NCBI GenBank assembly: GCA_905221605.1
Contig: CAJNDS010002716.1
Location: forward strand, 1 to 62,000
Source: Symbiodinium natans
Lineage: Eukaryota; Sar; Dinophyceae; Suessiales; Symbiodiniaceae
DNA: 62,000 bases
Direction: 5' to 3'
Position 1 is the first letter of the stretch. Each line of letters begins with the position of its first letter. The notes below the pieces were generated by a model. The model did not search any database. It was not told the DNA's origin and was given only the letters and a program-made list of their open reading frames with translations. This document shows, piece after piece, positions 30,139 through 42,324 of this stretch. Position numbers and translations under genes: made by a program.

Positions 30139-33100
30139 TGCCATGTTTCGTGCTTGTGCTGGCCTTGCTGCCCATGGCGCTGTTTCCGGCGAGCCACGTT
30201 GTAGTTGTTGGCGGTGGATTGGCTGGAATGGTTGTGGCTAATCAGGTGCCGTCCCTAGCCTGTCACTCCTGGCCTGACCAGAAAAGCTCACAGCAGTCGG
30301 CAGATCAATCACAATTCTTTTTTGTGTGCTTTGTCGGTGCGTGGTTTGTAAAGAGATCACGCTGGGGGCCCTGTTGAGTCTTAACCTGAGCAGAGGTCAC
30401 CCCAGCGATGTTGGCCCGTCTCGTTTGACACAGTGAGGTTCTGGAGCGTGGAGGTCGAGTGCTGGTTCTGGATAAGGAGCGCTTGGGAGTGGGATTTCGT
30501 GAAGCTTCGCCGAAGCTTCGCTGCACGTGCTCCACAACGCTCTGTTTTGAGTGGCAGGCTTCCTTCTGCGGCGGCAATTCGGCCAAAGCCACCGCTGGCA
30601 TCAGCTTCCCAAAGTCTCAGGATGATCTGCATTATTTTCTTCTGAACGAAGTGTTTGGTGCATGCAGCATAAATACAGCTGAGCCATTTGGACGGAGGAA
30701 GATGCCACTGGCAGCTTTCGGAATGATATGGCGGCTGCTGGCGGCAGCAGTGCTGCCTTGTCCGAAATTCTTGGCTGCTTGTCTTGGCACACGACATTGA
30801 CTACACTCAGCAGCATGAACAAACTGCGTCGCTTGGATGCGAGTGCATGCGAAGCTGAGAAGGTCGAAACAGCTTGCCAGACATGAGTTGGCTCATTGAC
30901 AAGTTCGACCTAAACTTCGCCGTGGTTGCAAAGCACGCTGGGCATTCACATCCACGGACCTATAGGAGCGCTTTGCAGGTGACCCTGCGACCCTCCCCAC
31001 ATCTGCAAATTGCCGCGACCACCCTCTCCGGAACCTTGCAGGAATGGTGATGGAATGCCGGGTATGACGATCACATACGCTCTGATCCAGCGCATCGAGA
31101 AGGTTGCTGAGGCTTTAGTGTCCTTGCCATATTGCACTTGACTTTCCCAGCACTTTTTCACACGCAGCACGTTTCAGCCTTTGGAGGTGTCTGACAGAGC
31201 GCGGATCGTCACGAAAGCTGAAGTTTCGAGACTGTTGCACCGGGCAGGAAATGTAGTAGGACGGGGCCTTACCTTCGGGGAAATCTTTTTTCATTCTGTG
31301 TATGCCTCAATCCGTGACCGCAAGGCTGTGAGTACCAGAAGTTTGGGAGAAGTAGCAAGGAGTATGGCCCGGTCATCCTATGCACGGGCCTCCAGGCAGC
31401 AAGGCAGATGAGCTCGGAAGATCTCGCCACATCATTCGGACAGTTAAACGTGCACTTTGTTGAAGCGCCCTCTTCCTTTTCAGTGCTCTGCAAGGTGGCT
31501 TCGCGGCTGTCGGGCCAGGGTCTCTGCTGGCACAATTCCGGCCGGACCTCTTGAAGCGCCCAACGGCCAGTGCGGAGCATTGCACGGGAGATGCCCTGAA
31601 GCTCGGCCCTTGAGCCGAAGAGATCTGTTGTGATCAGCTGATTCAACTCCGTGCCCATGTAGATCCCTTGTAGATTCCTGTAGATCCTTGTAGATACCTG
31701 TAGACTGTCCGTCGATCCCGGAGCGCTAGCCAACAGGTGGCCGATTTGTCTTTCTCTTCATCTGATGCTGTGCCAACTGTTTTTTTGCAAGAACTCGGCC
31801 AAAGGCCATGCCGACTCGGGGACATTTCTTTGCGTACATGAGGTCAAGAAGTCGGCGCGAAGACGTTGGATCTTGAGTGGGTGCAACTGCATCCGACAGG
31901 GCTGGGCCACACAGTTCAGTTCTGTAGCTTCGGAGCATGTTAGGTGGCCTTTGTTCGGTAAGTGAGTTAAACCAGCCGTGCAGATTGATCCACCTGGATG
32001 AGCCTGATGCTCCTCGCAAGGTTGCTTGGTTTTGATAGGTTTTAATGGACTCGGGGACATTGAGGGACCATTTCAGACAGTTTCCGTGACACTTTCTACA
32101 GACACTCAGGCTGTTGCAGGAGAGATGTTCCGCTTGGCTGGGGCACTGCTGCTTGATGCGTCTGGGGAGCGCTTTTGCAATGAGCTGGGACCGGCAGCAC
32201 CTGAGCTGTTCAGCTGTTCAGTGAGCTGTTGCGTTGATGGTGTGAGATAGTCCTTTCGGCAGGGAAAACGGCTGAACCTCTAAGATGCTTGTGGCAATTT
32301 CAAAGCACTGCTCGTTAGCCAAGGACCACATCATAGAGGCGATGGCAACACGGCCAGCACCTTTCTGGTTGTGCCTGAACACGGCAGCTTCCCGAGAGCT
32401 GCAACGTCAATGCCGGGCGTTTACGCGGCGGAGGCTCATGAAGTGTTACTCATCTGGACGGGAGCTGGCAGAAGAGATGAGGATGGGATTCCCAAAAAAG
32501 CACACTAGACAATCTAGACAGTGATGCCGGGCTGATTCCCATTCAACTTTGGCCTCATCGCCGTGGGATGATGCTAGGTGTAGGCGACACCTGTAAGGGC
32601 GCCTTGTGTCTCACAGGTGCAGGCAAAGATTTGAATGCTTCGGCAGCACTGTTGTGCGGAAGTGCTTGTGTGAAACGAGTTTCAATTTTCATAAGATCGT
32701 TGTTGCCAGTAGGTCTAGTTGAATGCTGGGAGGATACCCGTGCAAAAGCTCGTGGAGGTGCACGATGCCCATGCCGAAGCATTCCGTCGAACGCTGCGGG
32801 ATGCCGGAAGCAAGGAACGACCAAGCGCCGCAAGCACCGCAAGCACCGCAGAAGCACCTGCCGAGGGGCCTTGGATGGGCTTGGACGGGCGCCACTCTTA
32901 CGATGAGGTCTCTGGGAAGCTTGGGTTCGGGAAGTGTGACTTCAAGAACGTCCTTGTCGGCTCCAGGGTTCCAGATGAAACCTTCCACGCAGCACAAGTC
33001 ACCCCAGTGATCTTGTACTGTTCCGGGGGACTTGGGATCTCGGCCCAGGCCGAGGTTCTGAGACAGGATGGGTCACCGATCCCTGGTTTGTTTGCGGCTG

Positions 33101-33351
33101 GAGAATGCACAGGTGGTGTTCACGGCAAGTTAGCGCTGCCAGGGAATTCCTTGCTGGATTGCCTTGTATTTGGAAGGCTGGCTGCGAAGTCAGCTTGCAG
33201 GTACATATTTGGTGAGGATGACGAGTTTCGTCCATGCCCGATCCCGCATGAAGGGCCAGCTGGGACGTTCGAAAAGGTGTCGTGTGTCATGACGTGCAGC
33301 TCTCCAAAAGCGTGTCCGGCCGAACTCCGGCTAAGTTGTGGCCGGTTATAA
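30139..33351 (+). CDS. FAD-dependent fumarate reductase, OSM1-like, at least 11 exons
   Basis: Fragments match a soluble fumarate reductase/succinate-dehydrogenase flavoprotein in order. 30,139-30,245: hydrophobic leader, then HVVVVGGGLAGMVVANQ (FAD Rossmann motif), GT donor. 30,438-30,479: VLERGGRVLVLDKE. From 30,558: ASFCGGNSAKATAGI. 30,881-30,978: KFDLNFAVVAKHAGHSHPRT (GHSxxRT). 31,042-31,111: GMTITYALIQRIEKVAE. About 31,198-31,261: ARIVTKAEVSRLLHRAGNVV. 31,483-31,605: GGF...AEHCTGDALKL. About 31,852-31,904: GAKTLDLEWVQLHPTGL. 32,102-32,190: LLLDASGERFCNELG. About 32,350-32,485: APFWLCLNTAASREL to LMKCYSSGRELAEEM. About 32,730-33,220: last large exon with IPGLFAAGECTGGVHG and NSLLDCLVFGR. 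The leader suggests organelle or ER targeting. In the last exon, the His of VIHYC and the Arg of NRLGGN, both substrate-site residues in this family, are replaced (VILYC, LALPGN). Several exon edges are approximate and some segments were not found. Intact status is uncertain. Confidence 0.8.
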
Positions 33352-33534
33352 TTTGGCAATATTGGGCAAACATTCTAAGACTGGCAGTTTGCAGAGTCTC
33401 CCCGTGTGACGTGTTCGACGCCGTCTTTCGGTTGTAGCGGGAAGGGCTGGGCTGTAGTGGCGCAACTATGAGGCGGGGGCACACCACACACATCACACCA
33501 CCACACATTTTGTTCTTCCTTCCTGACTGCTTTG

Positions 33535-34732
33535 CGTGGAATCGACATCAAGCTGTCAGCATTCAAGGCGGCGGGGCACAGGAGGCCGGCGATGGCTTCA
33601 TTTGACCAGCCAGAGTCTTACGAGTTGGCGGCTGTCATTGCATTTTGTAAGTCTTCACAGAAGATGGTACTTGCCGAGAAGTGTTTAAACATGTTAAAGC
33701 TTCTGAAAGCATGCTTAAGCAGAACGTGGTCTTTGGGCCATCCTACGTACATATTCAGAAAACAACTCATCTAAGATTCAGCTCTAACACACTGCTTCAG
33801 ACAGCTCTGCATCTGTCATTGTAGGGGAAGCCATGTGTAATGTTGCCAATGCTGCTTCCTATTGAGCACATGCTAGGCTCAGCCCTCATTAGCGCCGGTG
33901 TGGCATTCTGGGTCTGGGCCTCAGTGTACAGCCCCTTAGCGATATTCGCTCATCATTCAGCTGAGGTTTTGGATGACGCCGCACCGCGGCAGGACCTTGG
34001 CGCAGTGTGGATGTATCGTTCAGAGAGTTCCACAAGGAATTGTTCATGCCTTGCTGGTTTGAAAACTGCAGCCTTGCACAGTCGTTGGCCTTCCTCCTGG
34101 GGATGGGAGCAGGCACAAAAGCAGGGACCAGGCTGGCACGAGCACTCTGTACAGAGGGTGGGCAAACCTGGATTCAAGATTCTTGCTCAGGCAGACGGGT
34201 TGCGTGAACCTGCAGGCAAGCCCGGCAGCAGCAAACCTACATGAGCCTGCATCCAAATCTGCCCGGCGCCGCTGTCTGGCACCTGTTGGGAGGCCTGGAA
34301 CGATGATTCGCCGCCTCCGCCGCCGCCCCGTCCTCCGCGTCCGAGCCCCTTGTGCTGTGGGTGATGTTTGACATTGCAGCCCGGGGCACAGTTGACGTGG
34401 AGCTCCTTGAGAAGTTTGCAACCGGCGTTCATTTGCAGGCTCAGGCAACCCTGTTTCTCGTTCCGTTTCGCCTTCCATGCCATGGAAAAGTTGCCAAGCC
34501 TGCACAGCTTTGTACGACGAAGTTCCATGGCCTTGTTAGTAATCTCTCGCCTGTTTCGCACAGCATCGGCAAGCACCGAAGACAGGCCCACATCGAAACA
34601 ACCTGAAGCATGGCTTAGGCAACCACTGTAGAAGCGCCTTTGCTGCACCAGCCAAGGATATCCTCCACGCCGATCTCATTGTCGAGCCATTCGACTCCGA
34701 AGAGATCCTGGAGTCCTCTGCGAACACGCTAG
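33535..34732 (+). CDS. Unidentified multi-exon gene (four exon-like pieces)
   Basis: Plus-strand pieces with coding character: 33,535-33,646 (ends ASFDQPESYELAAVIAF, followed by a canonical GTAAGT donor), about 34,024-34,135 (FHKELFMPCWFENCSLAQSL, then AFLLGMGAGTK), about 34,352-34,440 (VLWVMFDIAARGTVDVELLE, then KFATGVHLQ with a GC donor), and about 34,633-34,732 (KDILHADLIVEPFDSEEILE). It lies about 180 bp after the fumarate reductase gene in the same direction. No family is recognised. A single gene is assumed from strand and spacing, not proven. Confidence 0.4.
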
Positions 34733-36420
34733 GGAAAAAAGTGTCCTTCAAGGCCCGGCCGGGGCTGGGATCGACAAGCGAAGCCAAGCGAAGCCCAGGG
34801 AAGCCTTGAAGCGGCAACGGTTCAATACTTCCTTTCCTTAAGGCGCCCCGGACATTCGCATTGTCATGGTCAGCGTTGGTTTCTGTTTTTTTGTTGCTCA
34901 TGCGTCCTTGCATGGACGAAATTGTTCTCCACAGGCAGTGCCCGGCCTCAAAGCAGCATTTTCCTGTGTTATCGAGCTATTGAAGCCTGTCAAGCTGATT
35001 CTGTGAGGTGAGGAGGGTGAAGGGAAACGTCCCTTCAACTTAGTGTCAAAGACGTCCCTTCAACGTAGTGGCAATCTTCTGAGCCGAAGATGTGCAATTG
35101 TTTCACTGTGGTTTGCTTGCAAGAAACCGGATGAGCTGGAATCCAGAGATTGAGAAAGTTGGCATCGCACGCTGATTCAGCCTGTCGTTTTTCCGATTGT
35201 CAGTGTGATTCAGTGTGTATGCATTCTGTCAAAGGGCGCTTTCGTAGCAGCTTGACTGGAGCCGTTGACATAGAAAAGGTTGGCATGTATCTAGCTTGAC
35301 ATACTTGACATGCTACAAGGTGCTCGACTCGACGTAAGGCGTCTCGCGCAGGCAAGAGGCATCTCATCAGGGCGTCACACGGCAGTTCTACACTACATGA
35401 TTTACTTTAGCACAGTTGTCTTTTTGACGTGCGGGCGTTTCGCGAGGACGTCCCCCCTGCAGTTTTCGGTTTAGAAATTTGGCTTAGCCTAGATATCTTT
35501 GGGGCTTCAAGGCAGTTCTCCAGTATGTAATCTACAGCCCTAAAACCCGACACCCTTGGCCTACCTGTCTACCTCAAGTCCCGCAAAGGTTTCTGGATTT
35601 CCGGTTTTATATTATCGACCTTTTACTATCAGAAACCGTTGGCGTCGCACTGTTTGGTCGGGAACGGACACTCATCCTCCTGTTTCCAGCAATTTTACTT
35701 TGTTGCACAGTAGTTTGGCAAGGGCGTAAGTTTTGGGTTTTCAGAGTGCATCGTCGTTCGCAAAATTTCTATGGAATCGATACTCTGCGCTAGGTCTCTG
35801 TGCTAGGTCTTTTTGCTCTGTTGCAAAAGTAGCTTGGCAAGGGCGTCTCCCGAGGGATTAGCTTTCCCTATTTCGTCTTTTGCATGCAGGGGGTGCCATT
35901 TGCATTTGAGTTGCCTTTTGCCTGCGAGGGTCGTCAGGGCGGGCGCCTTGTATGTAGCACCTGGCATCCCCTACGTTTGAATTCGTTCAAGTTTCAACTA
36001 GTCTTGGAAGCCGTTTGATGCTGGAATTGTTGACGTTTCAGTTGGCAGTTGTTGGCCTTCTTTCAAATGAAATTTGCGCTCAACTCCGGTCGTGTTTTTT
36101 CTTTCTTTGCTTGCCCGCAGCTTATTGGGTTGCACATGCCGTGAGCATCTTCTTGATCTCGGAGCCGGCGCAGTGAAAAGTCGAGAGGTCCAGAGTCCAG
36201 ATGCGAAAGGTCCAGAAGTGAAAGGCCCAGACGTAATGCAGATCACTCTCGACAATATCGATTTCGACATGATCCATTGACTGTGCGTCGATCAGGGCGT
36301 GAATCATCTCCTGTGGTGCGGCCAGTGTTTGCCGCAATTTGCGAAGACTCCATTTCAGCATTCGTTTCAGCTTGAGCAGTTGCCGGCAATAAACGCAGTC
36401 TCAGCAAAATCTGGACGCTT
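34733..36420. other. Interval with no supported gene
   Basis: No exon-like stretch is recognised. A short two-copy repeat (ACGTCCCTTCAAC-TAGTG) is seen at about 35,029-35,075, and the phrase TTGGCAAGGGCGT recurs at 35,717 and 35,833. Nothing else is evident. Confidence 0.5.
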
Positions 36421-36424
36421 CAGG

Positions 36425-36620
36425 CTGATTGTTCGGTCGGAAAAAAGGCTGTCCTGCAGTAACCCTGCTTGTATGTTCTTCGGAGAAAACTGTTCTGGGT
36501 ATTCCTCCTTTTTATGTTCGGCCGGAGGGACTGTCCTGGAGTGATCCTGCTTTTAGTGTTCGGTCGGAGCAAACTGTCGTAGACTGGTCCTGTTTTCTTG
36601 TTCGGTCGGAAAAACTCTCC
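36425..36620. repeat. Degenerate ~50-60-bp tandem repeat
   Basis: Four to five copies marked by TTCGGTCGGA(A)n, CTGT and CTGGNNTGATCCTGCTTTT, diverged from each other. The array runs directly into a telomere-like stretch. Confidence 0.75.
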
Positions 36621-36623
36621 GCG

Positions 36624-36665
36624 GTTTAGGGTTTAGGGTTCAGGGTGTAGGGTTCAGGGTTTAGG
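36624..36665 (+). repeat. Short interstitial telomere-like stretch (TTTAGGG-type)
   Basis: Five to six units in TTTAGGG orientation with TTCAGGG and TGTAGGG variants. Confidence 0.85.
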
Positions 36666-37601
36666 TCATTTGTTAAAAGCGAAAGCGCAAACAGATGCGT
36701 AGCACAGGTGCAAAGTGCGGCTTGCAGTTGGTAGCGATGCACGATTTCACAGACTTAGCTGTCTCTGTAGCGGTTAGAACGTTGCCATTGCATCACGTTG
36801 CACCTATTTGCCCCTGCAATTGCTAGCAGCACCTGGCCACCCAGATTGACTCGCGGAAAAACAGGTGATTTGCACCCCGCAAGCTCGCGCAGCTATGAAA
36901 GCCGCTGCACTTTGCTCATTTTCTGAGAGCTGCGAAGTTTTGCAGTGAGCCCCCTTCCTGTGTCCAGGGGTCGGGCATTAGACTGCAATGATCGTTGTAG
37001 AACATGTGCGGTGCAACAGCCAATGTGTGCTTCCAGAGCGGTGTGCACTGTCATATGCATTGGCGGTGTGTTTGTGGCTGGTGCTAGAACTGTTGGACTG
37101 TTGGTGTTGTGCCATTCGGCCTGCGTGTGTGCGTATTGTGCAGGACGAGAGTCTACTTGCATTCGCTTCTACGCGACCTTCTCCCACCGAGCCGAACACG
37201 CAAGTCTTGAAACGGGAGAGTGTTAAAGTCAGTTACCTTTTAGTGCAGCAACTTGGATGAGTATTGGTGCCTGCAGTTCAAATTTGTTATTTGCTGCAGA
37301 AATTTCTTAGCTGTCACATGCCCAGAGTCCAACAACGTGTGTTACGCCGGATGTTTCTGATAGCTGTGGGCCTTCATCAAGGCAAGCGGCAAAGCTTCGG
37401 CGGGCAAGGCATTCCCACCATGGACTTGTAAGTTGCACAAGCCACGTTTGCATCATCTTGCGCTGTCCATCACGGTAATTGCATAAGCAATTCAGTTCAC
37501 CGCCCATCTGCGGATGGGCAACGACCTGCATGATTGTCAAGGATGTGCTAGTCATGGCTTGCTTGCTTGGAGATGTGTAGCTTCGCACGCGGCTTTACAG
37601 G

Positions 37602-38310
37602 AAGCGGTTGGCCGCTTTCCTCATTAAGAACGGCTTCAGCCCCGACGATGTGAACAAGATGAAGACCAGATACCTCGGCTTGTCACGTGCCCCGGCATGT
37701 TTTTTCAGGGTATTTTAGGGTCAAGGTTGGCCCTGTGTCGTTGTACGAAGGCCAGTGTAGCCTTGGTCTTGGCATGACAAGCCCAGTCCTTGATGCCCTC
37801 TGCAAGATTTGCTTTACTTCCCTCACACGAAGCAGGTACATTCGCTTTGCACGAAGCTGCCAAGCAAGACGATGCTCTAATGGTGCGCTTGCTGTTGTAC
37901 TTCGGTGCTGACTGCAGCAACAAGGACAGCTCAGGCCAGGCTACGTCCATGTTGGTCCAGTCTCCTCCATGAAATCAGTGGAACTTGAGGCGGGGTTGCA
38001 GGGTTTGGTTCAACTCTTCACCTCCAGGCCGTACAGCGTACGACTATGTCAAGGCAAAGCCTGCAGACGAGGCCTTGTCGAGAAGACATGTGAAGACATG
38101 TTGGTATCAGAGCTTGTTTCAGAGTGGGACATATGCTAGTCAGGAATGAGGCAGGCGGGAAGCAGAGGCATTGTGTGCACACTGGCCAAAGATAGCTCTG
38201 GATTTGACTCCTGACGTATTGCAGGAGGTACGCCGGCTGCTGGAAAAATATGGCAGGCAGCAGTCTGCCTGGCACAGGAGCGGAAAGCCAGTTCAGGTTT
38301 GTAAGACCAT
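37602..38310 (+). CDS. Ankyrin-repeat protein gene, partial (at least 3 exons)
   Basis: Exon pieces: 37,602-37,690 (KRLAAFLIKNGFSPDDVNKM), 37,833 to about 37,935 (FALHEAAKQDDALMVRLLLY, then FGADCSNKDSSGQ) and about 38,027-38,085 (RTAYDYVKAKPADEALSRR). The middle piece is a near-complete ankyrin repeat: A-L-H-x-A-A, then V-x-L-L-L-x-x-G-A-D. A fourth piece at 38,208-38,298 (VLQEVRRLLEKYGRQQSAW) may belong. The upstream piece resembles the short segment that often precedes ankyrin repeats in dinoflagellate proteins, from memory. Ankyrin proteins mediate protein-protein contacts; the partner is unknown. The intron between the second and third exons has CAGGCC at both ends, so its exact edges are ambiguous. 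Confidence 0.6.
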
Positions 38311-38319
38311 TCGCAGTTG

Positions 38320-40395
38320 GTTTGCTTGCCAAGAAGAGGGTGGTGGGCATGAGCATGCCTCGAGGGCTTCGGGGGCAATTTCAATAGTTTGGAGGGTTGG
38401 AGACTCTGGAGGCTAGAGGAATAGGTCCCTTTGGGGTGAATTCGACAGTGCACTTAAGGCCTGTCGCGCTGGTTTCAGGTTATGTGTGCGTGTGACCATC
38501 TTCAGGGCAGCACCTGCCGAAGTCCGCAAAGCGAAGCATAGCGAAGCATGGCGAAGCATGGCGAAGCATGGCGAAGCATACATTGTTCAAGAGGAAAAAG
38601 GTCTGCGGTCCTCGGTTTGTCTCCGGCCCTCGGCTACCAAATCCTGAAACCTCTTCGAACTCGACCCACTTCGTAACATTGCAAGGATTCATTCAGCACC
38701 AGGGTTCGAGGAGTTTATGACGACGGTCGAGAGGATGAGGAAGGAAGTGGTGGCCTCAGAGCTTTGAATTGAGGACCATGCAGTCGATTTTGACAGTACC
38801 GGTCCTCACTAAATCAGGACCTCCTGAGCGTACTGCAGTTTGCAGAACAGAACATAAGGTCTGAATTGCAGTGCTGTTTCTGTGTTTTGGGGCGCAAGGA
38901 ACAAGTGCAAAGCAGCCGAAGCACCTCGAAGGGGACCTTGGGTGGAGTCTCCTCTTCACCATTGCCAAAACATGCCAACCATCTAGAGCAGGCTTGAGAG
39001 TCGATAGAGTGCAGTGCAGTCCTCATCTCTTGCTTGGCAGTGCCGAGAGCTAGAGTGCGTCGCATTTCTGACCTGTTGCATCCCAGGAGTCGCTGCAAGT
39101 CCACAGCAATCGAGTCAGCGGATGACGTTGGTTCATCAATCTAGTACTCTCTCCTTGCAGCTTGGTTTCGTTGGGAAGTACATCTGTGCACAGCTAATAA
39201 GAAACAGGATCCCGATTCAAGAAGAAAGTCCGACAGCTAGATTCGGGGAAGCTCGACGGGCCACGTGGTCCGGCCGCAGGTCCGAGGTACGCATAAAGGT
39301 AAGATCGCCTGTGCGTCGGGGAGTCTGCATGTTGCCTTTTGCCCACGCCCGCAAGTGTTGCAATACGTGGTGGGTGGGGGGGAGCGCAGGCAGGAACTGG
39401 TTGCGCGAGTGTATGCTGCAATAGCTCGGCTTCTCGAAAATACCTTCGCATTCGAAGATTCGAAGGTGTCTTAAGAACTCTTTACACTTGTTCCTAGCCA
39501 TCAGGGAGCACTACCCTATACAGATAGGGTTCCCCATTCTTTGGGAGCTACATGGCCGAATGGTGAGTGAAACGCGCGTGGCTATTTCGGCCACAAAGAG
39601 CCCCCATTTGGCCGGGCAGGCCTTCTTGCTGCCCGGCCCGCCCTGCCAAAAGCTTGGAAGTGAAAGGCAGTCCGGGTCCTCGAGTTACGGATTGGGGGTT
39701 GCTAGGTCCAAATGGGAAGTTCGTTCGAGGGTGAGCGCGGATAGGCCCGCAGATTTGGAAATCTTGTGTAAATCTGGAAATGCATAGCCATTTATGTGGT
39801 GTAAAGAGGAGTCAGTAAACTACTTACGTGCAAAAATAAACGGAAGTTGGGGCTAAGACATCGGCTAAGACATCGCTTTGTTCCATTTTGTGTATACACG
39901 AGTTGTGATTTAATCGGAATTCTGATGTGCATTTACAGTATCTCAACGGACAATCGTACAAGAAATTAGACCAGCTGATCTCCAACCATATTCTGGGCAA
40001 AATAGCAAAGCGAATTGGAGTTTGAATTTGGGCGGAGTTCGCAAAGTCAAGAGCGTTAACATGCGTTACTTATAAGTTCTTCTCATGAATCCAATCAAAA
40101 TACTTTGTTATTGTTGAGTTAGACGAACTTGGGTAAACGAATGGTTAATTCGTTAAGGCATGATGCTAGAAAGTTTGTTTTGGTCACTGTCGTTGTTGTT
40201 GCATTTCAATCCACAGTGTCCTGTGGTGTTACCGTTACAACTGGGCCGTTCCATCGATCACCAGGATGTAACCATAAGACCCAACAGTCCACACGCTGAC
40301 ACCCCCAACACAGCTCAAGACATTACCATCTTGACTTAGAAACCGTACCATTCACACCTATCATTAAGGACCCAATATTCATACAGAAGCCCGAA
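38320..40395. other. Interval mostly without supported genes
   Basis: Contains five copies of a 10-bp repeat (GCGAAGCATG, 38,527-38,580). A possible terminal exon lies at about 39,350-39,474 (ERRQELVARVYAAIARLLEN, stop at 39,472-39,474) and is not identified. From 39,800 to 40,395 the sequence is AT-richer and resembles the flank of the mitochondrial insertion: AGAAACCGTACCA at about 40,340-40,352 is found inverted at about 42,125-42,137. Confidence 0.4.
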
Positions 40396-40399
40396 ACTA

Positions 40400-41590
40400 A
40401 GGCTACGTCGGACCTATGGGTAGGTCTACCCTAGGCCTACGGGTAGCCTATGTACAGGCCTACGTAGAGGCTATGCGAGGCTACCTATAGGCCTATCCGT
40501 AGGCCTACGAGTGGGCTACTGGTAGGCCTCCCTGTAGGCCTACCAGTCGCCTATTGACAGGCCTACCAGTAGGGTGGATAGCCTACCGGTAGGCCTACCC
40601 GTAGGCCTACGGATAGGCTACAAGCAGGCCTATCCGTAGGGCTATAGGTGGGCTACCGGCAGGCCTACCCGTAGGCCTATGGGTAGGCTACCGGTAGGCC
40701 TGCGGGTAGGCTGCCGGTAGGCCTATCCGTAGGCCTGCGGGTAGGCTACCGGCAGGCCTACTCGCAGGCCTACGGGTAGGCTACCGGTATGCCTACCCGC
40801 AGGCCTACGGGTAGGCGACCGGCAGCCCTACCCGCAGGCTTATACGTAGTCGAGGCATAGTAGTAGTGATGATCTCGGGGCTGGGACTCGGGCACAAAAA
40901 GGAGGGCCTAATAGTCCATGCGTGCGTGATTTCTTTTACGGATGCACATGATGTCTCGGGTCGAGAATTTAGGGAGCAGTTTGACGGGTGCTTTCGTCGT
41001 TTCTCGAGTCCTGGGGCTCGGTCCAGGGCCTCGGGCGTAGGCCCTGGACCGAGCCCAGGACTCGAGAAACGACGAAAGCACCCGTCAAACTGCTCCCTAA
41101 ATTCTCGACCCGAGACATCATGTGCATCCGTAAAAGAAATCACGCACGCATGGACTCTTAGGCCCTCCTTTTTGTGCCCGAGCCCCAGCCCCGAGATCAT
41201 CACTACTGTATGCCTCGACTACGTATAAGCCTGCGGCCGGTCGCCTACCCGTAGGCCTGCGGGTAGGCCTACCGGTAGCCTACCCGTAGGCCTACGGGTA
41301 GGCCTACCCGTAGGGCTGCGGGTAGGCCTACCGGTAGCCTACCCGTAGGCCTACGGGTAGGCCTGCCGGCAGCCTACCCGTAGGCCTACGGATAGGCCTA
41401 CCGGCAGCCTACCCGCAGGCCTACGGGTAGGCCTACCGGTAGCCTACCCATAGGCCTACGGGTAGGCCTGCCGGTAGCCTACCTATAGCCCTACGGATAG
41501 GCCTACGCGTAGGCTGCCGCAGACTCTACCGACAGGCCTACGCGTAGCCAGCCGTAGGCCCTACAGCAAGGGCTACGGGTAGCCTATACG
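40400..41590. repeat. GTAGGCCTAC-rich palindromic repeat array
   Basis: Dense repeats built on TAGGCCTA with alternating CCGG, CCCG and CGGG linkers; each core is itself a palindrome. Phase varies, so unit length is irregular (about 13 and 26 bp). The array flanks a long perfect-type hairpin on both sides. Confidence 0.92.
40834..41234. repeat. Long palindrome, ~198-bp arms, 7-nt loop
   Basis: The left arm (40,834-41,031) is the reverse complement of the right arm (41,039-41,234) with only a few differences: a one-base indel near 41,015, a short change in the TAGTAGTAG stretch, and one mismatch near 40,911. The loop is CGGGCGT. As a result both strands can encode the same ~100-residue frame, which is not evidence for a gene. 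Confidence 0.93.
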
Positions 41591-41620
41591 TTTGGGCTTC
41601 TTTACCCCAATATTGAGGTT

Positions 41621-42220
41621 TGCCCATGAATCCGCCCTTGAGACCCTAACTCTCATATCTTGGTCTAATCGTTCACACCCTTGGAATCGCATGCCAGGTT
41701 AACCGCTCTCTCCCTGTCACACCTTGAGACCCTTTCATCCTGGTACGCGATTCACCCTTTCTCTCACTCTCAGACACTAGTTTCTCCTTGTCAGGTACGC
41801 TCTTGAGACATCTTTTTCCAAGGAGTTACAGTAAGCCTTTCCCGGTCTCCTGTCATTCACCTCACTTCGTTCTCCCTTTCACACTCACACTATGGACTTC
41901 CGCGAGGGAGACCAGTGGAAGTGCAGGTATGCTAACGGCGGAAAGCTACTGCGTCGTCTGTGCTGCATCGTGAAGGGCCGTGAACTCTTTTAAAATCCCA
42001 ATTTCATTATATTTCACGCTTTGTTCACACTGCATTGTAATTATAATGTGGGCTTTTAGGAGATTCCGGACGGTTAGACGGGAGATTGGGGTCCGTGGGT
42101 GGGTTCCGTGTCAAGAGAGATGATGGTACGGTTTCTAGACCAGATGATACGGTAAGACAAGGGTGTGAACGGTTAGACCAAGATTTGAGAGTTTGGGTCT
42201 CAAGGGCGGATTCATGGGCA
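41621..42220. repeat. 62-bp inverted repeats flanking a 476-bp interior
   Basis: 41,621-41,682 is the reverse complement of 42,159-42,220 with about four mismatches. Both carry TTGAGACCC and GTTCACACCCTT. It may be a foldback unit or part of the mitochondrial-type repeat set that continues to the right. Confidence 0.85.
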
Positions 42221-42324
42221 AGACTGACAGGTGGGATGGATTCCAGAGTGAAGAGAGCCGTGTGATGAACCTATAGAATGAAGATATCCTAGAGTCAAAG
42301 GAGAAGACACCAAAAGAATTATAT

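Noticed and set aside
40805-41228. Two ~120-132-codon frames with almost the same protein on opposite strands.
   Set aside because: They are the two arms of the palindrome at 40,834-41,234; identical products on both strands are a consequence of the inverted repeat.
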